Assembly: GCA_030684935.1 (NCBI GenBank)
Contig: JAUXXH010000015.1
Coordinates: forward strand, 1-45,696
Length of the DNA: 45,696 bases
From: Pseudolabrys sp.
GTDB lineage: Bacteria; Pseudomonadota; Alphaproteobacteria; Rhizobiales; Xanthobacteraceae
Direction: 5' to 3'
The notes under the pieces are model-generated. The model had not been told where the DNA came from, did not search any database, and saw nothing but the letters and a program-made list of their open reading frames with translations. Made by a program: the position numbers and the translations under genes. This document shows positions 8,931-16,978 of this stretch, piece after piece. The stretch's first letter is position 1; every line of letters starts with the position of its first letter.

Positions 8931-10196
8931 TCACTCCGCGGCAACCATGCGGCTGCCCATCACCCGCAGCATCAGGCTGTCGAGCGTATCGTCGTTCTTC
9001 AGCGTCGCCAGCGTCACATTGGCGGTGATGCGGTCCTGCGAGCGTTGCGGCGTCAGCATGGCATTCTTGATCGAGCCGGCAATACGCCGCGCGACCACAT
9101 GGGCATTGCGCAGGTCGGTTTGCGGAAAGGCGATCAGAATGGCGCCGTCGGTATCGCGGGTGGCAAAATCGATGTTGCGCATCAGCTTGGTCACCAGCCG
9201 CGCCCCGTCCATGCTGGCCCGCTCGTCGACTGCGCCTTCGAACGAATAGCGGGCGAGCGACAGCGGATGGCTGCGGTCGGCGGCTTCCGCCACCGCCTTG
9301 TTGAGGTCGCGCCAGAACGCATCGCCAGTATGCAGGCCGGTGGCCGGATCGAGCATGCCATTGGTGTCGAGCGACTTGAGCATGCGCTTGAGCCGCACTT
9401 CGAAGGCGTGCATCCGCACCAGCGGCATCATCCGCGCCACCAGACGCTCCGGATCGCCGTCGACGTGATCGACATTGGGAAGGCTGCCGGTCAGGCCGTC
9501 CGGCAGTTCGCCGATCACCATCACGGGCACATCGCGCAATCGCTGTTCCTGTGCCAGCACGGTCAGGAAAGCCTCGACCATGCGCGGCGAAAAGCCGTCG
9601 CCGATAACGATGCCATCGATGTCGCGGGCGTCGAGATAACGGGCGGCGTTCTCGACGCTGAGCGCGCCAATCATCTTGACGCGTTCGCCCATGGCGACGC
9701 TCAAGGCCGGGTAGATCGGGCCGCGGCCGGCGACCAGCACGGTGGCGTCTTCCAGCGCGTCGTTAAGCGGCAGCGCCGGCGGCTCGGTGCCCTCGGCGGC
9801 AAACAGTTCGATGCGGCGCAGCACCGTCGCGTGCAGGCTGCGCACGCGCATGGCCGACTGGAGGCGGGCGATCAGGCGTTCGACCGGCTGCGCGCCATCG
9901 ACGGGCAAAGCGATCGGGATAGCCGCAGCCTGCCCAGCATGGGTCAGAGCGATCGTCGGCACGATGGCGCCCTGAGCGGTGGCGATCTGCAGACACAGCA
10001 TCCGCGCCGCCGATTCGCTGGGCGGCGGGCCGGCATCGGCAATCACCACGGCCGACGGCTTGACCGACACAAAGGCGGTCGGCGCATCGGCCCAGGTGGC
10101 TTCGACGATGGGGAAAGCGCCGGCGGCGCCGAGCGCTTCAATGAGACCGGTCGCCGGGGTTTCGGCGACGACAATCAACGGACCTTGAAGCGACAT
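8931..10196 (-). CDS. Degenerate GGDEF-domain protein with receiver-like N-terminal part
   Basis: A soluble 421-residue protein. The first 270 residues look like two alpha/beta receiver-like folds (for example LIVVAETPATGLIEAL, then ATVLVAGRGPIYPAL), but the phospho-acceptor Asp pattern is not clear. After a linker helix, the segment LDPATGLHTGDAFWRDL at about 287-303 matches the start of GGDEF domains. At the position of the GG(D/E)EF signature the sequence reads RDTDGAILIAFPQTD, so the catalytic signature is lost. It is unlikely to make cyclic di-GMP and may instead act as a partner-binding or regulatory protein. It is encoded 39 bases upstream of the DsbA-like gene on the same strand; a functional link is not evident. 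Confidence 0.75.
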   Translation of the reverse strand: MSLQGPLIVVAETPATGLIEALGAAGAFPIVEATWADAPTAFVSVKPSAVVIADAGPPPSESAARMLCLQIATAQGAIVPTIALTHAGQAAAIPIALPVDGAQPVERLIARLQSAMRVRSLHATVLRRIELFAAEGTEPPALPLNDALEDATVLVAGRGPIYPALSVAMGERVKMIGALSVENAARYLDARDIDGIVIGDGFSPRMVEAFLTVLAQEQRLRDVPVMVIGELPDGLTGSLPNVDHVDGDPERLVARMMPLVRMHAFEVRLKRMLKSLDTNGMLDPATGLHTGDAFWRDLNKAVAEAADRSHPLSLARYSFEGAVDERASMDGARLVTKLMRNIDFATRDTDGAILIAFPQTDLRNAHVVARRIAGSIKNAMLTPQRSQDRITANVTLATLKNDDTLDSLMLRVMGSRMVAAE

Positions 10197-10230
10197 GAGG
10201 GCGCACGCACCATTACTAGACGGCGCGAGC

Positions 10231-11571
10231 TTACCCGGCGGCTCTTAATAGCGCGTCAACGGGGACGGTCGATTGCGCGGCATTGACCGGCATGCGAGTC
10301 CGGAATGCCTCGGTAACCAACGGATTAACGCCGCGCGCGTCGAGTTCCGCGCGCACCGCCGCGTTCTCGGGCGCGCTGCCGGCATAGCGCTGACCGAGCA
10401 GCGCGTCCGGCAAAGCAACGATGATGGCCTGCGGATTGGCCTTCGCGACTGTGGCGTCGATCTCTTCCTGCACGAAGGCATAGCCGCCGACAGCGACCAT
10501 GCCGCCGCGGGGGGGCCAGCCGGCGTCGGGCGGCGCGGGCAGTCCATCCGGACCGCGCAGCGAGGCCGTCATCGCAGTATCATTGAAGGCTTCGACATCA
10601 ACCAGATTGCCGGTGCCCTGCCACGGCGGTGACGCGGCCAACGGCTCCGGTGCGCGCCACAGCGCCAGCACGGTGGCGTCGCCAAGCAAGCCGGCCGCCG
10701 TCAGCGATCCGAGCATCGGGCCCGGCACAATGATCGCCTTCTGGCCACGCGACTGCTGCGCGAAAGCCGTCGGTTCGAAGCCATGATGCAGGCTCAGCGC
10801 CCCGCCGGTCAGCAGCCACGGCAGCAGCGCCAGCGACAGGCCGGCAAACGAACTGACGGGGATGGTCGACAGCAGGCTGCCGTCCGGCGCCAGGCTGCCT
10901 TCGCTCACGATCGTTCGTCCGGCCGTGATCAGGTCGCGGTGATGGCGCATCACCGCGACAGGTCCGCCGGCGGCCATGTCGAAGGTCACCACGGCGGTAT
11001 GCGTCGCGGGATTGCCGACGCGCCGTGGCGCCTGAGCGAGATCGGCGCGGGCGGACCTGAACACGTCGTCGAGCGGCACCATGCCGTCGGGCAGGCCGTC
11101 GCCGAAGCCGCAGACAAACCGGACCGGAAACAGGTCGGCCGCCACCTGCATGGCGACCTCGGCCTGTGCAGCAGCGCCGGTACGGGCGCAGGTGATGATC
11201 GCCTTGACGCCGACGCGGCTGAGCGCGGCCACCATCTCCTGCCGCCGCCACAGCAAGGGCAGCAGCACCGGCACCATGCCGGCGCGCAGCACGCCGAGCA
11301 TAGCGATGACGCTCTCGACCGTATTCGGCAACTGGATCGCGACCTGGGTATCGGTCGAAAGCCCGAGGGTGCGCAGCCGTGCCGCCAAAGCCGAGATTGC
11401 CCGGTCGGCTTCACTGAAAGACAGCCGGCGCGGCGCGCCGCCGGCGAACTGCGAGCGGTTCGGCGGATCGATCAGCGCGAGGGCAGCGGGATGGCGGACG
11501 CCGGCGCGGCGGAACAGGTCGTCCAGTGTCGTGACGTCACCGTCGAGCAGGGCCTTGGAGTCGAGGATCAT
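10231..11571 (-). CDS. Adenylate-forming (acyl-CoA synthetase-like) protein with degenerate P-loop
   Basis: The 446-residue product resembles the large N-terminal domain of class I AMP-dependent synthetases: LSFSEADRAISALAARL near residue 53, then DTQVAIQLPNTVESVIAMLG, and RAGMVPVLLPLLW. The Ser/Thr/Gly-rich AMP-binding loop expected next (TSGTTGxPKG) is replaced by FDMAAGGPVAVMRHH. The protein is also about 60-100 residues shorter than ordinary members, and the C-terminal catalytic lysine motif is not recognisable. I therefore doubt normal ligase activity. ATG 11571 was chosen because it overlaps the stop of the upstream binding-protein gene in an ATGA, a sign of translational coupling; the long opening upstream is a shadow of that gene. 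Confidence 0.75.
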   Translation of the reverse strand: MILDSKALLDGDVTTLDDLFRRAGVRHPAALALIDPPNRSQFAGGAPRRLSFSEADRAISALAARLRTLGLSTDTQVAIQLPNTVESVIAMLGVLRAGMVPVLLPLLWRRQEMVAALSRVGVKAIITCARTGAAAQAEVAMQVAADLFPVRFVCGFGDGLPDGMVPLDDVFRSARADLAQAPRRVGNPATHTAVVTFDMAAGGPVAVMRHHRDLITAGRTIVSEGSLAPDGSLLSTIPVSSFAGLSLALLPWLLTGGALSLHHGFEPTAFAQQSRGQKAIIVPGPMLGSLTAAGLLGDATVLALWRAPEPLAASPPWQGTGNLVDVEAFNDTAMTASLRGPDGLPAPPDAGWPPRGGMVAVGGYAFVQEEIDATVAKANPQAIIVALPDALLGQRYAGSAPENAAVRAELDARGVNPLVTEAFRTRMPVNAAQSTVPVDALLRAAG

Positions 11572-13361
11572 GGCGCCTCTTCCTGCCACCAGGTTTCCGG
11601 CAGGTAGCCGTACACCGAGGTATGCGAGGGATGCGCGATTCGCTTCCAGCGCGCCACCCATTGGGTCGGCGGGAAATACAGCGGCACCACGTAGAAACCA
11701 GACAGCAGCACGCGGTCGAGCGCGCGCGTGGCGGCAACGAAGTCCTCGCGCGCCGTGGCGCTGAGCATGGCGCCGATCATGGCGTCCACCGCCGGTGACT
11801 TGATGCCCATGTAATTGCGGCTGCCCTGCTGGTCGGCGGCGGCGGAGCCCCAGTAGAAATACTGCTCGTTGCCGGGCGACAGCGACTGGTCCCAGCGATA
11901 CTCCATCATGTCGAAGTCGAAACCGATGCGGCGGCGCTCGAACTGGGTGGCGTCGATATTGCGCACCTGCGCCGTGATCCCGGCGCGCTTGAGCGTGCCG
12001 GAGAAGGTCAGCGCCAACCGTTCCTGGTCGCGCGTGGTGGTGAGAATTTCGAACGCGAAGGGTCGCCCGCTGGCGACATGGACCAGCGTGGTGCCCTGGA
12101 GCCGATAGCCGGCGTCTGCGAACAGCGCCAATGCCCGGCGCAGGCCGTCGCGATCGCGGCCAGAGCCATCGGTCGTCGGCGGCGCCCACGTGCCAGCCAG
12201 GACATCGGGGCGCACCACGCCCGGGAAGGGCGCCAGCAGTTCGCGCTCGCGTGCATTGGCGGCGACACCATGGGCCGACAGGTCGGAGTCGTCGAAATAG
12301 CTCGCCGTGCGTTTGTAGAGGCTGAAGAAATAGGTGCGGTTGATCCAGTCGAAGTCGAACAGATGCAGGATCGCCTCGCGCACGCGCACGTCGGCAAAGA
12401 CCGGCCGCCGCGTGTTGAACACCAGGCCGTGCATGCCCTTGGGCAGACCGTAGGGGAATTCCTCCTTGACGACGCGGCCGTCGCGCAGCGCCGGAAAATC
12501 ATAGGCCGTCTGCCAGCGCCCCGGATCGGTTTCGGCGCGGACGTCGTAGAGGCCCTTCTTGAAGGCTTCGAAGTGCGTGTTGCCGTCGCGGTAATAGTCG
12601 AACTTGATCTGGTCGAAATTCCACAGGCCGCGGTTGATCGGCAGGTCGCGGCCCCAGTAATTCTTGTCGCGGGTGAAGGTCACGCTCTCGCCCGGACGAA
12701 CCGCGCTCACGGCATAAGGTCCGCTGCCGAGGATCGGCTCGAACGAGGTATCCTCGAACTTGTCGGCATTGATGGCGTGTCTGGCCAGCACGGGCATCAG
12801 GCCGAGGATCAACGGCAACTCGCGGTCATCGGCCTCGAGATCGAAGCGCACGGTGCGCGCGTCGATGACCGCAGCCTTCGTCACCTTGGTGTAATACGTG
12901 CGGTAGTTCGGCCGGCCCTTGTCGCGCAGCAGCTGCCACGAAAAGATCACGTCGTCCGGCGTCACCGGTTTGCCGTCGGCAAATCGCGCCTTCGGATTGA
13001 TGGTGAAGGTGACGAAGCTGCGCGCCTCGTTAGTGGCGACGGAATCGGCCAGCAGGCCGTAGAGCGTGAAAGGCTCGTCATACCCGCGCGCCAGCAGGCT
13101 CTCGATGATGTAGCCGCGCGTGCTGGCCGCGGGCAGGCCTTTGACGATGAACGGATTGAGGCTGTCGAAGGTGCCGACAATGCCCTGCGTGAGCTGCCCG
13201 CCCTTGGGCGCCTTGGGATTGGAATAAGACGGATGTTGGAAATCCGGCCCCCAGGCCGGCGCGCCATGCATGGCGATGGCGTGCTGGGCGCCTGCGGCGT
13301 CGGCAGCGGTGCCGCGGCCAAAGCCGGTGGCCAGCAGGGCAGCGCCGAGCGCACCGCGCAT
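11568..13361 (-). CDS. ABC transporter substrate-binding protein, family 5 (YejA/peptide type)
   Basis: A 597-residue extracellular solute-binding protein of the peptide/nickel (SBP_bac_5) class, closest in style to YejA-type binders of oligopeptides or microcin C. Typical segments are DSLNPFIVKGLPAA near residue 65, FADGKPVTPDDVIFSW near 128, and the C-terminal QWVARWKRI region. The start ATG gives a short hydrophobic signal (ALGAALLATGFG) followed by an Ala-rich cleavage area. The same frame is open for about 29 codons upstream and encodes a twin-arginine-like SRRAVMRGAL, but contains no ATG, GTG, TTG or CTG start. No permease or ATPase gene is adjacent, so its transporter must be encoded elsewhere. 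The gene overlaps the downstream adenylate-forming gene by four bases. Confidence 0.9.
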   Translation of the reverse strand: MRGALGAALLATGFGRGTAADAAGAQHAIAMHGAPAWGPDFQHPSYSNPKAPKGGQLTQGIVGTFDSLNPFIVKGLPAASTRGYIIESLLARGYDEPFTLYGLLADSVATNEARSFVTFTINPKARFADGKPVTPDDVIFSWQLLRDKGRPNYRTYYTKVTKAAVIDARTVRFDLEADDRELPLILGLMPVLARHAINADKFEDTSFEPILGSGPYAVSAVRPGESVTFTRDKNYWGRDLPINRGLWNFDQIKFDYYRDGNTHFEAFKKGLYDVRAETDPGRWQTAYDFPALRDGRVVKEEFPYGLPKGMHGLVFNTRRPVFADVRVREAILHLFDFDWINRTYFFSLYKRTASYFDDSDLSAHGVAANARERELLAPFPGVVRPDVLAGTWAPPTTDGSGRDRDGLRRALALFADAGYRLQGTTLVHVASGRPFAFEILTTTRDQERLALTFSGTLKRAGITAQVRNIDATQFERRRIGFDFDMMEYRWDQSLSPGNEQYFYWGSAAADQQGSRNYMGIKSPAVDAMIGAMLSATAREDFVAATRALDRVLLSGFYVVPLYFPPTQWVARWKRIAHPSHTSVYGYLPETWWQEEAP

Positions 13362-13648
13362 GACGGCGCGGCGCGACGCGCCGGCAGGCGCCGCGATGGC
13401 ACGGGAAGCGATGGGCGCGCGCGAGTGAGGGATGCGATTCGTCTCCGGTTACCGTGAAAATTTAACACAGGCGGCGGCGGCAATGGCGGATTCTCGCAGT
13501 TTCGGCACATTCGTGGCTTTATTGCAGAAGCGATATCGGCTATCAGGCAGTTCCTGACGGGCCACGCTGCCGCCGCATTTGACCTTGAGAGAGCCATTCG
13601 GATCGTTGCCGATGGCGCGCGCGGTTCAATAACAAAGGAATACTCGCA

Positions 13649-14419
13649 ATGGATCATCGGATCGCTTCGGCTGGGCCGTTGGGTCGGGCGCTGACTGCCA
13701 GTCTGGCCGTCACGGGCGCAGTGGCTGTGGCCCTGCTGACCGTGCCGTCCGTTCTGGCCCAGCAGGCGCCGGCCACCAAGGCTCCCGTCACCAAGCAGGC
13801 GCCCGCCAAGTCGCCAGCCCCGGCGCAGGCTCAACCCCAGCAGGCGCCGCAGCAGCAGGCGGATCAGCCGCAGCTGATGTATTCGCCGTGGATGAAGGTC
13901 TGCGGCAAGGGGCCGGACACCAACAACAAGCAGGTCTGCGTCATCACCAAAGACGGCCGGCTGGAAAACGGCATGCCGGTCGCCATCGTGCAACTGTTCG
14001 AGCCGGAGGGCGACCCGAAGGTGCTGCGCGTGACGGTGCCGCTCGGCATGCAACTGTCGCACGGGACCCGGGTCATTATCGATCAGGGTGCGCCGATGCA
14101 GCAGCCTTTCAAGATCTGTTTCCCGGTCGGCTGCATGTCCGACTATCCGGTCACCGACGACATCATCGCCCAGTTGAAAAAGGGGCAGGCCCTGACCGTG
14201 CAGGCGATCAATATGCAGGGCACGCCGATCAGCCTGCCGTTGCCGCTCGCCGATTTCACCAAGGCCTATGAGGGCCCGGCGACCGATCCGAAGGCGTTCG
14301 AGGACCAGCAACGCAAGCTGCAGGAAGAACTGCAGAAGAAGGCCGACGAGGCGCGCAAGAAGCTGGAAGGCGCGGCGCCCTCAGCTGCGGCTCCTGCCGC
14401 ACCAGCCGCCAAGAAGTAA
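13649..14419 (+). CDS. Invasion-associated locus B (IalB) family periplasmic protein
   Basis: A 256-residue exported protein. Residues 1-38 form a signal peptide with a hydrophobic core (LAVTGAVAVALLTVPSVLA) and cleavage after LAQ. A low-complexity Ala/Pro/Gln/Lys linker runs to about residue 75. The IalB domain follows with paired cysteines (KVCGKG, QVCVITKDG, FKICFPVGCMSDY), which probably form disulfides. The C-terminus is a charged coiled-coil-like helix (RKLQEELQKKADEARKKL) ending in Ala/Pro/Lys. Family knowledge: IalB was named in Bartonella for erythrocyte invasion, but homologues are common in free-living Hyphomicrobiales, where the role is unclear. A Shine-Dalgarno AAAGGA precedes ATG 13649. 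A strong terminator follows the gene. Confidence 0.9.
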   Translation: MDHRIASAGPLGRALTASLAVTGAVAVALLTVPSVLAQQAPATKAPVTKQAPAKSPAPAQAQPQQAPQQQADQPQLMYSPWMKVCGKGPDTNNKQVCVITKDGRLENGMPVAIVQLFEPEGDPKVLRVTVPLGMQLSHGTRVIIDQGAPMQQPFKICFPVGCMSDYPVTDDIIAQLKKGQALTVQAINMQGTPISLPLPLADFTKAYEGPATDPKAFEDQQRKLQEELQKKADEARKKLEGAAPSAAAPAAPAAKK

Positions 14420-14445
14420 GCTGCACGCATACGAGAATCGGAAAA

Positions 14446-14470
14446 GGCGCGGCTTCGGCCGCGCCTTTTT
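14446..14470. terminator. Bidirectional rho-independent terminator between ialB-like gene and hspQ
   Basis: A perfect 8-bp stem GGCGCGGC/GCCGCGCC closes on a TTCG tetraloop and is followed by six T on the plus strand. It is preceded by four A, which act as a T-run on the minus strand. It lies between the convergent ends of the IalB-family gene and hspQ and can stop both. Confidence 0.92.
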
Positions 14471-14486
14471 TGTTGGTGGCGGAGAT

Positions 14487-14819
14487 TCAGTTCAACTGGC
14501 TGTGACGCGGGCGATAGGCGCCGCTGTCGTCGCGCTCGAAAACTTCCGCCACCTGCGGATGGCGCACCGGCGTGTCGGATGTGTCCGGCAGCAGATTCTG
14601 CTCGGAGACATAGGCGACGTATTCGGTCTCGGCGTTTTCGGCGAAAAGATGGTAGAACGGCTGATCCTTGCGCGGCCGGGTCTCGGCCGGGATCGCCTGC
14701 CACCATTCCTCGGTGTTGTTGAATTCCGGGTCGACATCGAACACGACGCCACGAAACGAGAACAGGCGGTGTTTCACCACCTGGCCGATCGTGTACTTGG
14801 CGTTGCGCATCTTGGTCAT
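14487..14819 (-). CDS. hspQ: Heat-shock protein HspQ (hemimethylated-DNA-binding YccV fold)
   Basis: A 110-residue protein with the HspQ pattern: KYTIGQVVKHRLFSFRGVV at about residue 7, then DVDPEFNNTEEWW, then QPFYHLFAENAET and a C-terminal VSEQNLLPD. In Escherichia coli HspQ is a specificity-enhancing factor for Lon protease and was reported to affect DnaA and hemimethylated DNA. I chose ATG 14819 because the conserved region starts a few residues later; the frame is open further upstream but that part is not conserved-looking, and ATG 14810 is an alternative. The malyl-CoA lyase gene lies 46 bases upstream on the same strand, so read-through from it is possible. Confidence 0.9.
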   Translation of the reverse strand: MTKMRNAKYTIGQVVKHRLFSFRGVVFDVDPEFNNTEEWWQAIPAETRPRKDQPFYHLFAENAETEYVAYVSEQNLLPDTSDTPVRHPQVAEVFERDDSGAYRPRHSQLN

Positions 14820-14865
14820 CGGTGAACCAGATAGTGCATCCGGGGCGGCTGCGCCAGAGCGCCGG

Positions 14866-15906
14866 TCAGAGGCCATAGCGGGCCCCCATATCGGGATCCT
14901 TGGCGGCGACCAGCCGGGCCAGATCGAGCAGTACTTTAGCCTGCTTCCAGGTCGCATCGTCCTGCATCTTGCCGTCGATCATCACCGCGCCGGCGCCGTC
15001 CGGCATCGATTCCACAATTTTTTTCGCAAATGCGACTTCGGCCGGATCCGGCGCATAGACCTTCTTGGCGATGGCGATCTGCGACGGGTGCAGCGACCAG
15101 GCGCCGACGCAACCGAGCAGGAACGAATTGCGGAACTGCGCCTCGCAGGCGGCGGCGTCGGAGAAGTCACCGAACGGTCCGTAGAACGGCTTGATGCCGG
15201 CGGCGGCACAGGCGTCGACCATCTTCGCCGTCGTGTAGTGCCACAGATCCTGCTGATAGGCCGCGCGCGGCGTATCGCCCGCTGCATCGGCCAGTACCTT
15301 GTACTCGGGATGGCCGCCGCCGACGCGCGTCGTCTTCATCGCGCGTGAGGCGGCGAGATCGGCGGGGCCGAGGCTCATGCCGTGCATGCGCGGCGAGGCG
15401 GTGGCGATCGCCTCGACATTGTTGACGCCCTGCGCGGTCTCCAGAATGGCGTGAATGAGAATCGGCTTCTGCACCTTGTGGCGCGCCTCTAATTGCGCCA
15501 ACAGTTGATCGAGATAGTGGATGTCCCACGGTCCGTCGACTTTCGGCAGCATGATGACGTCGAGCTTGTCACCGATCGCCGCCACGATCTCGGTGACATC
15601 GTCGAGCGCCCACGGCGAGTTCAGCGCGTTGATCCGGGTCCACAGTCCGGTCTGACCGTAGTCGACCGCCTTGCCCATTTCGATGAAACCGGCGCGGGCG
15701 GCATCCTTGGCCTCGACCGGAATGGCGTCTTCCAGATTGCCCAGCACCACGTCGACCTGCTTGGCGAGCTCGGGCACCTTGGCCCGCAGCTTCTCCAGAT
15801 GCGGCGGTACGAAATGGATCATGCGCTCGAGCCGCACCGGCAGTTCGCGCAAGGGCGCGGGCGCGCCGACGGCCAAAGGCTGAAAGAATTGGCGGGGGAG
15901 CTTCAC
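14866..15906 (-). CDS. mcl: L-malyl-CoA/beta-methylmalyl-CoA lyase, Chloroflexus type (HpcH/HpaI-CitE family)
   Basis: A 346-residue CitE-like lyase that should split malyl-CoA or methylmalyl-CoA to acetyl-CoA or propionyl-CoA plus glyoxylate. The start [20 protein letters not shown] type, the segment [31 protein letters not shown] (metal-binding Glu) and [12 protein letters not shown] (metal-binding Asp) are all present, as is the closing [15 protein letters not shown]. From memory this pattern matches the trifunctional Mcl of the Chloroflexus 3-hydroxypropionate bicycle much more closely than the shorter Rhodobacter/Methylobacterium enzymes; an alignment is needed to confirm that. The start is GTG 15906 with AAGGA ahead of it. 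The AEC transporter gene is divergent, 105 bases away, and may carry a related dicarboxylate. Confidence 0.85.
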   Translation of the reverse strand: MKLPRQFFQPLAVGAPAPLRELPVRLERMIHFVPPHLEKLRAKVPELAKQVDVVLGNLEDAIPVEAKDAARAGFIEMGKAVDYGQTGLWTRINALNSPWALDDVTEIVAAIGDKLDVIMLPKVDGPWDIHYLDQLLAQLEARHKVQKPILIHAILETAQGVNNVEAIATASPRMHGMSLGPADLAASRAMKTTRVGGGHPEYKVLADAAGDTPRAAYQQDLWHYTTAKMVDACAAAGIKPFYGPFGDFSDAAACEAQFRNSFLLGCVGAWSLHPSQIAIAKKVYAPDPAEVAFAKKIVESMPDGAGAVMIDGKMQDDATWKQAKVLLDLARLVAAKDPDMGARYGL

Positions 15907-16011
15907 GAGTGAAATCCTTCCATTCAGGCGATCTGGCGTTTAGAGGAATGCAAAGGCCGCGCCAAGTGGGCCGATAGAGGCCGCCACAAGGGCGCCGGCC
16001 GGAGTTCCTTG

Positions 16012-16974
16012 ATGATCGACGTCATCAATCTTGCCTTGCCGTTCTTCGGGCTGATTTTCATCGGCTTTGCCTGCGGCAAGATCAAGAAAATCCCCGATAC
16101 GGCGCTCGCCTGGATGAATTTCTTCATCGTCTATGTGGCGCTGCCGGCGCTGTTCTATCGAATCCTGTCGCAGACCCCGCTGGAGCAACTGGCGCGGGTC
16201 GACTTCATCTTCGCCACCACGCTGGCGACGTTCTGGGCCTTTGCCGTGGCCTTCGCGGTCGGCATGGCGATCCGGCGCGGCCATATCGGCGAGTCGACCA
16301 TCGCCGGGCTGGCCGGCGGCTACGGCAATATCGGCTACATGGGCCCCGGCCTGGCGCTCGCCACGCTCGGCCCGGAGGCAGCGGTGCCGGTGGCGCTGAT
16401 CTTCTGTTTCGACACCCTGCTGCTGTTTTCGCTGGTTCCTTTCATGATGGCACTGGCGCGGCCGCAGGGCGCCAGTCTGGCCGCGACCGCGCTGGACGTC
16501 GTCAAGCGGATCGTCACCAATCCGCTGGTGATCGCCACCGCGGTCGGTATCGGGTCGGCGGCGATCCAGTTCCAGGCGCCGGTGGCGCTCGACCGTCTGC
16601 TGCAATTTCTGCAGAACGCCGCCGCGCCCTGTGCGCTGTTCACGCTCGGCGTGACGGTGGCGCTGCGGCCGCTGAAGAAGATTCCGTGGGAAGTGCCGTA
16701 CACCACCATGGTGAAGCTGGTGCTGCACCCGGTGCTGCTGTTTCTGCTGCTGTCGCTGTTCGGGCCGTTCGACGAGTTGTGGATCTATACGGCGATATTG
16801 ATGGCCGCGCTGCCGCCGGCGCTCAACGTGTTCGTGTTCGCGCGGCAATACGACACCTGGGTCGAGGAAGCGTCGAGCGCCGTGCTGATCGGCACGCTGG
16901 TGTCGGTGGTGACGCTGACCAGCGTGATGTGGATGGTGAAGACCAACACGCTGCCGGCCCTGCTGTTTCAGTAG
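16012..16974 (+). CDS. AEC-family transporter (auxin efflux carrier fold)
   Basis: A 320-residue integral membrane protein with about ten hydrophobic segments in two groups separated by a short loop around residue 160, as in the AEC family. Members in bacteria are secondary transporters for dicarboxylates such as malate or malonate, or for other anions. The conserved helix-break segments GGYGNIGYMGPGLAL (first half) and NAAAPCALFTLGVTVAL (second half) are seen. TTG 16009 directly before ATG is another start. The gene is divergent from the malyl-CoA lyase gene and converges on the UbiH-like gene with only four bases between the stops. Transport of a lyase substrate or product is an inference from position. 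Confidence 0.87.
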   Translation: MIDVINLALPFFGLIFIGFACGKIKKIPDTALAWMNFFIVYVALPALFYRILSQTPLEQLARVDFIFATTLATFWAFAVAFAVGMAIRRGHIGESTIAGLAGGYGNIGYMGPGLALATLGPEAAVPVALIFCFDTLLLFSLVPFMMALARPQGASLAATALDVVKRIVTNPLVIATAVGIGSAAIQFQAPVALDRLLQFLQNAAAPCALFTLGVTVALRPLKKIPWEVPYTTMVKLVLHPVLLFLLLSLFGPFDELWIYTAILMAALPPALNVFVFARQYDTWVEEASSAVLIGTLVSVVTLTSVMWMVKTNTLPALLFQ

Positions 16975-16978
16975 CGGG

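Noticed and set aside
11572..12189. Apparent N-terminal extension of the adenylate-forming protein
   Set aside because: It overlaps the binding-protein gene in another frame; the ATGA overlap gives a natural start at 11571.
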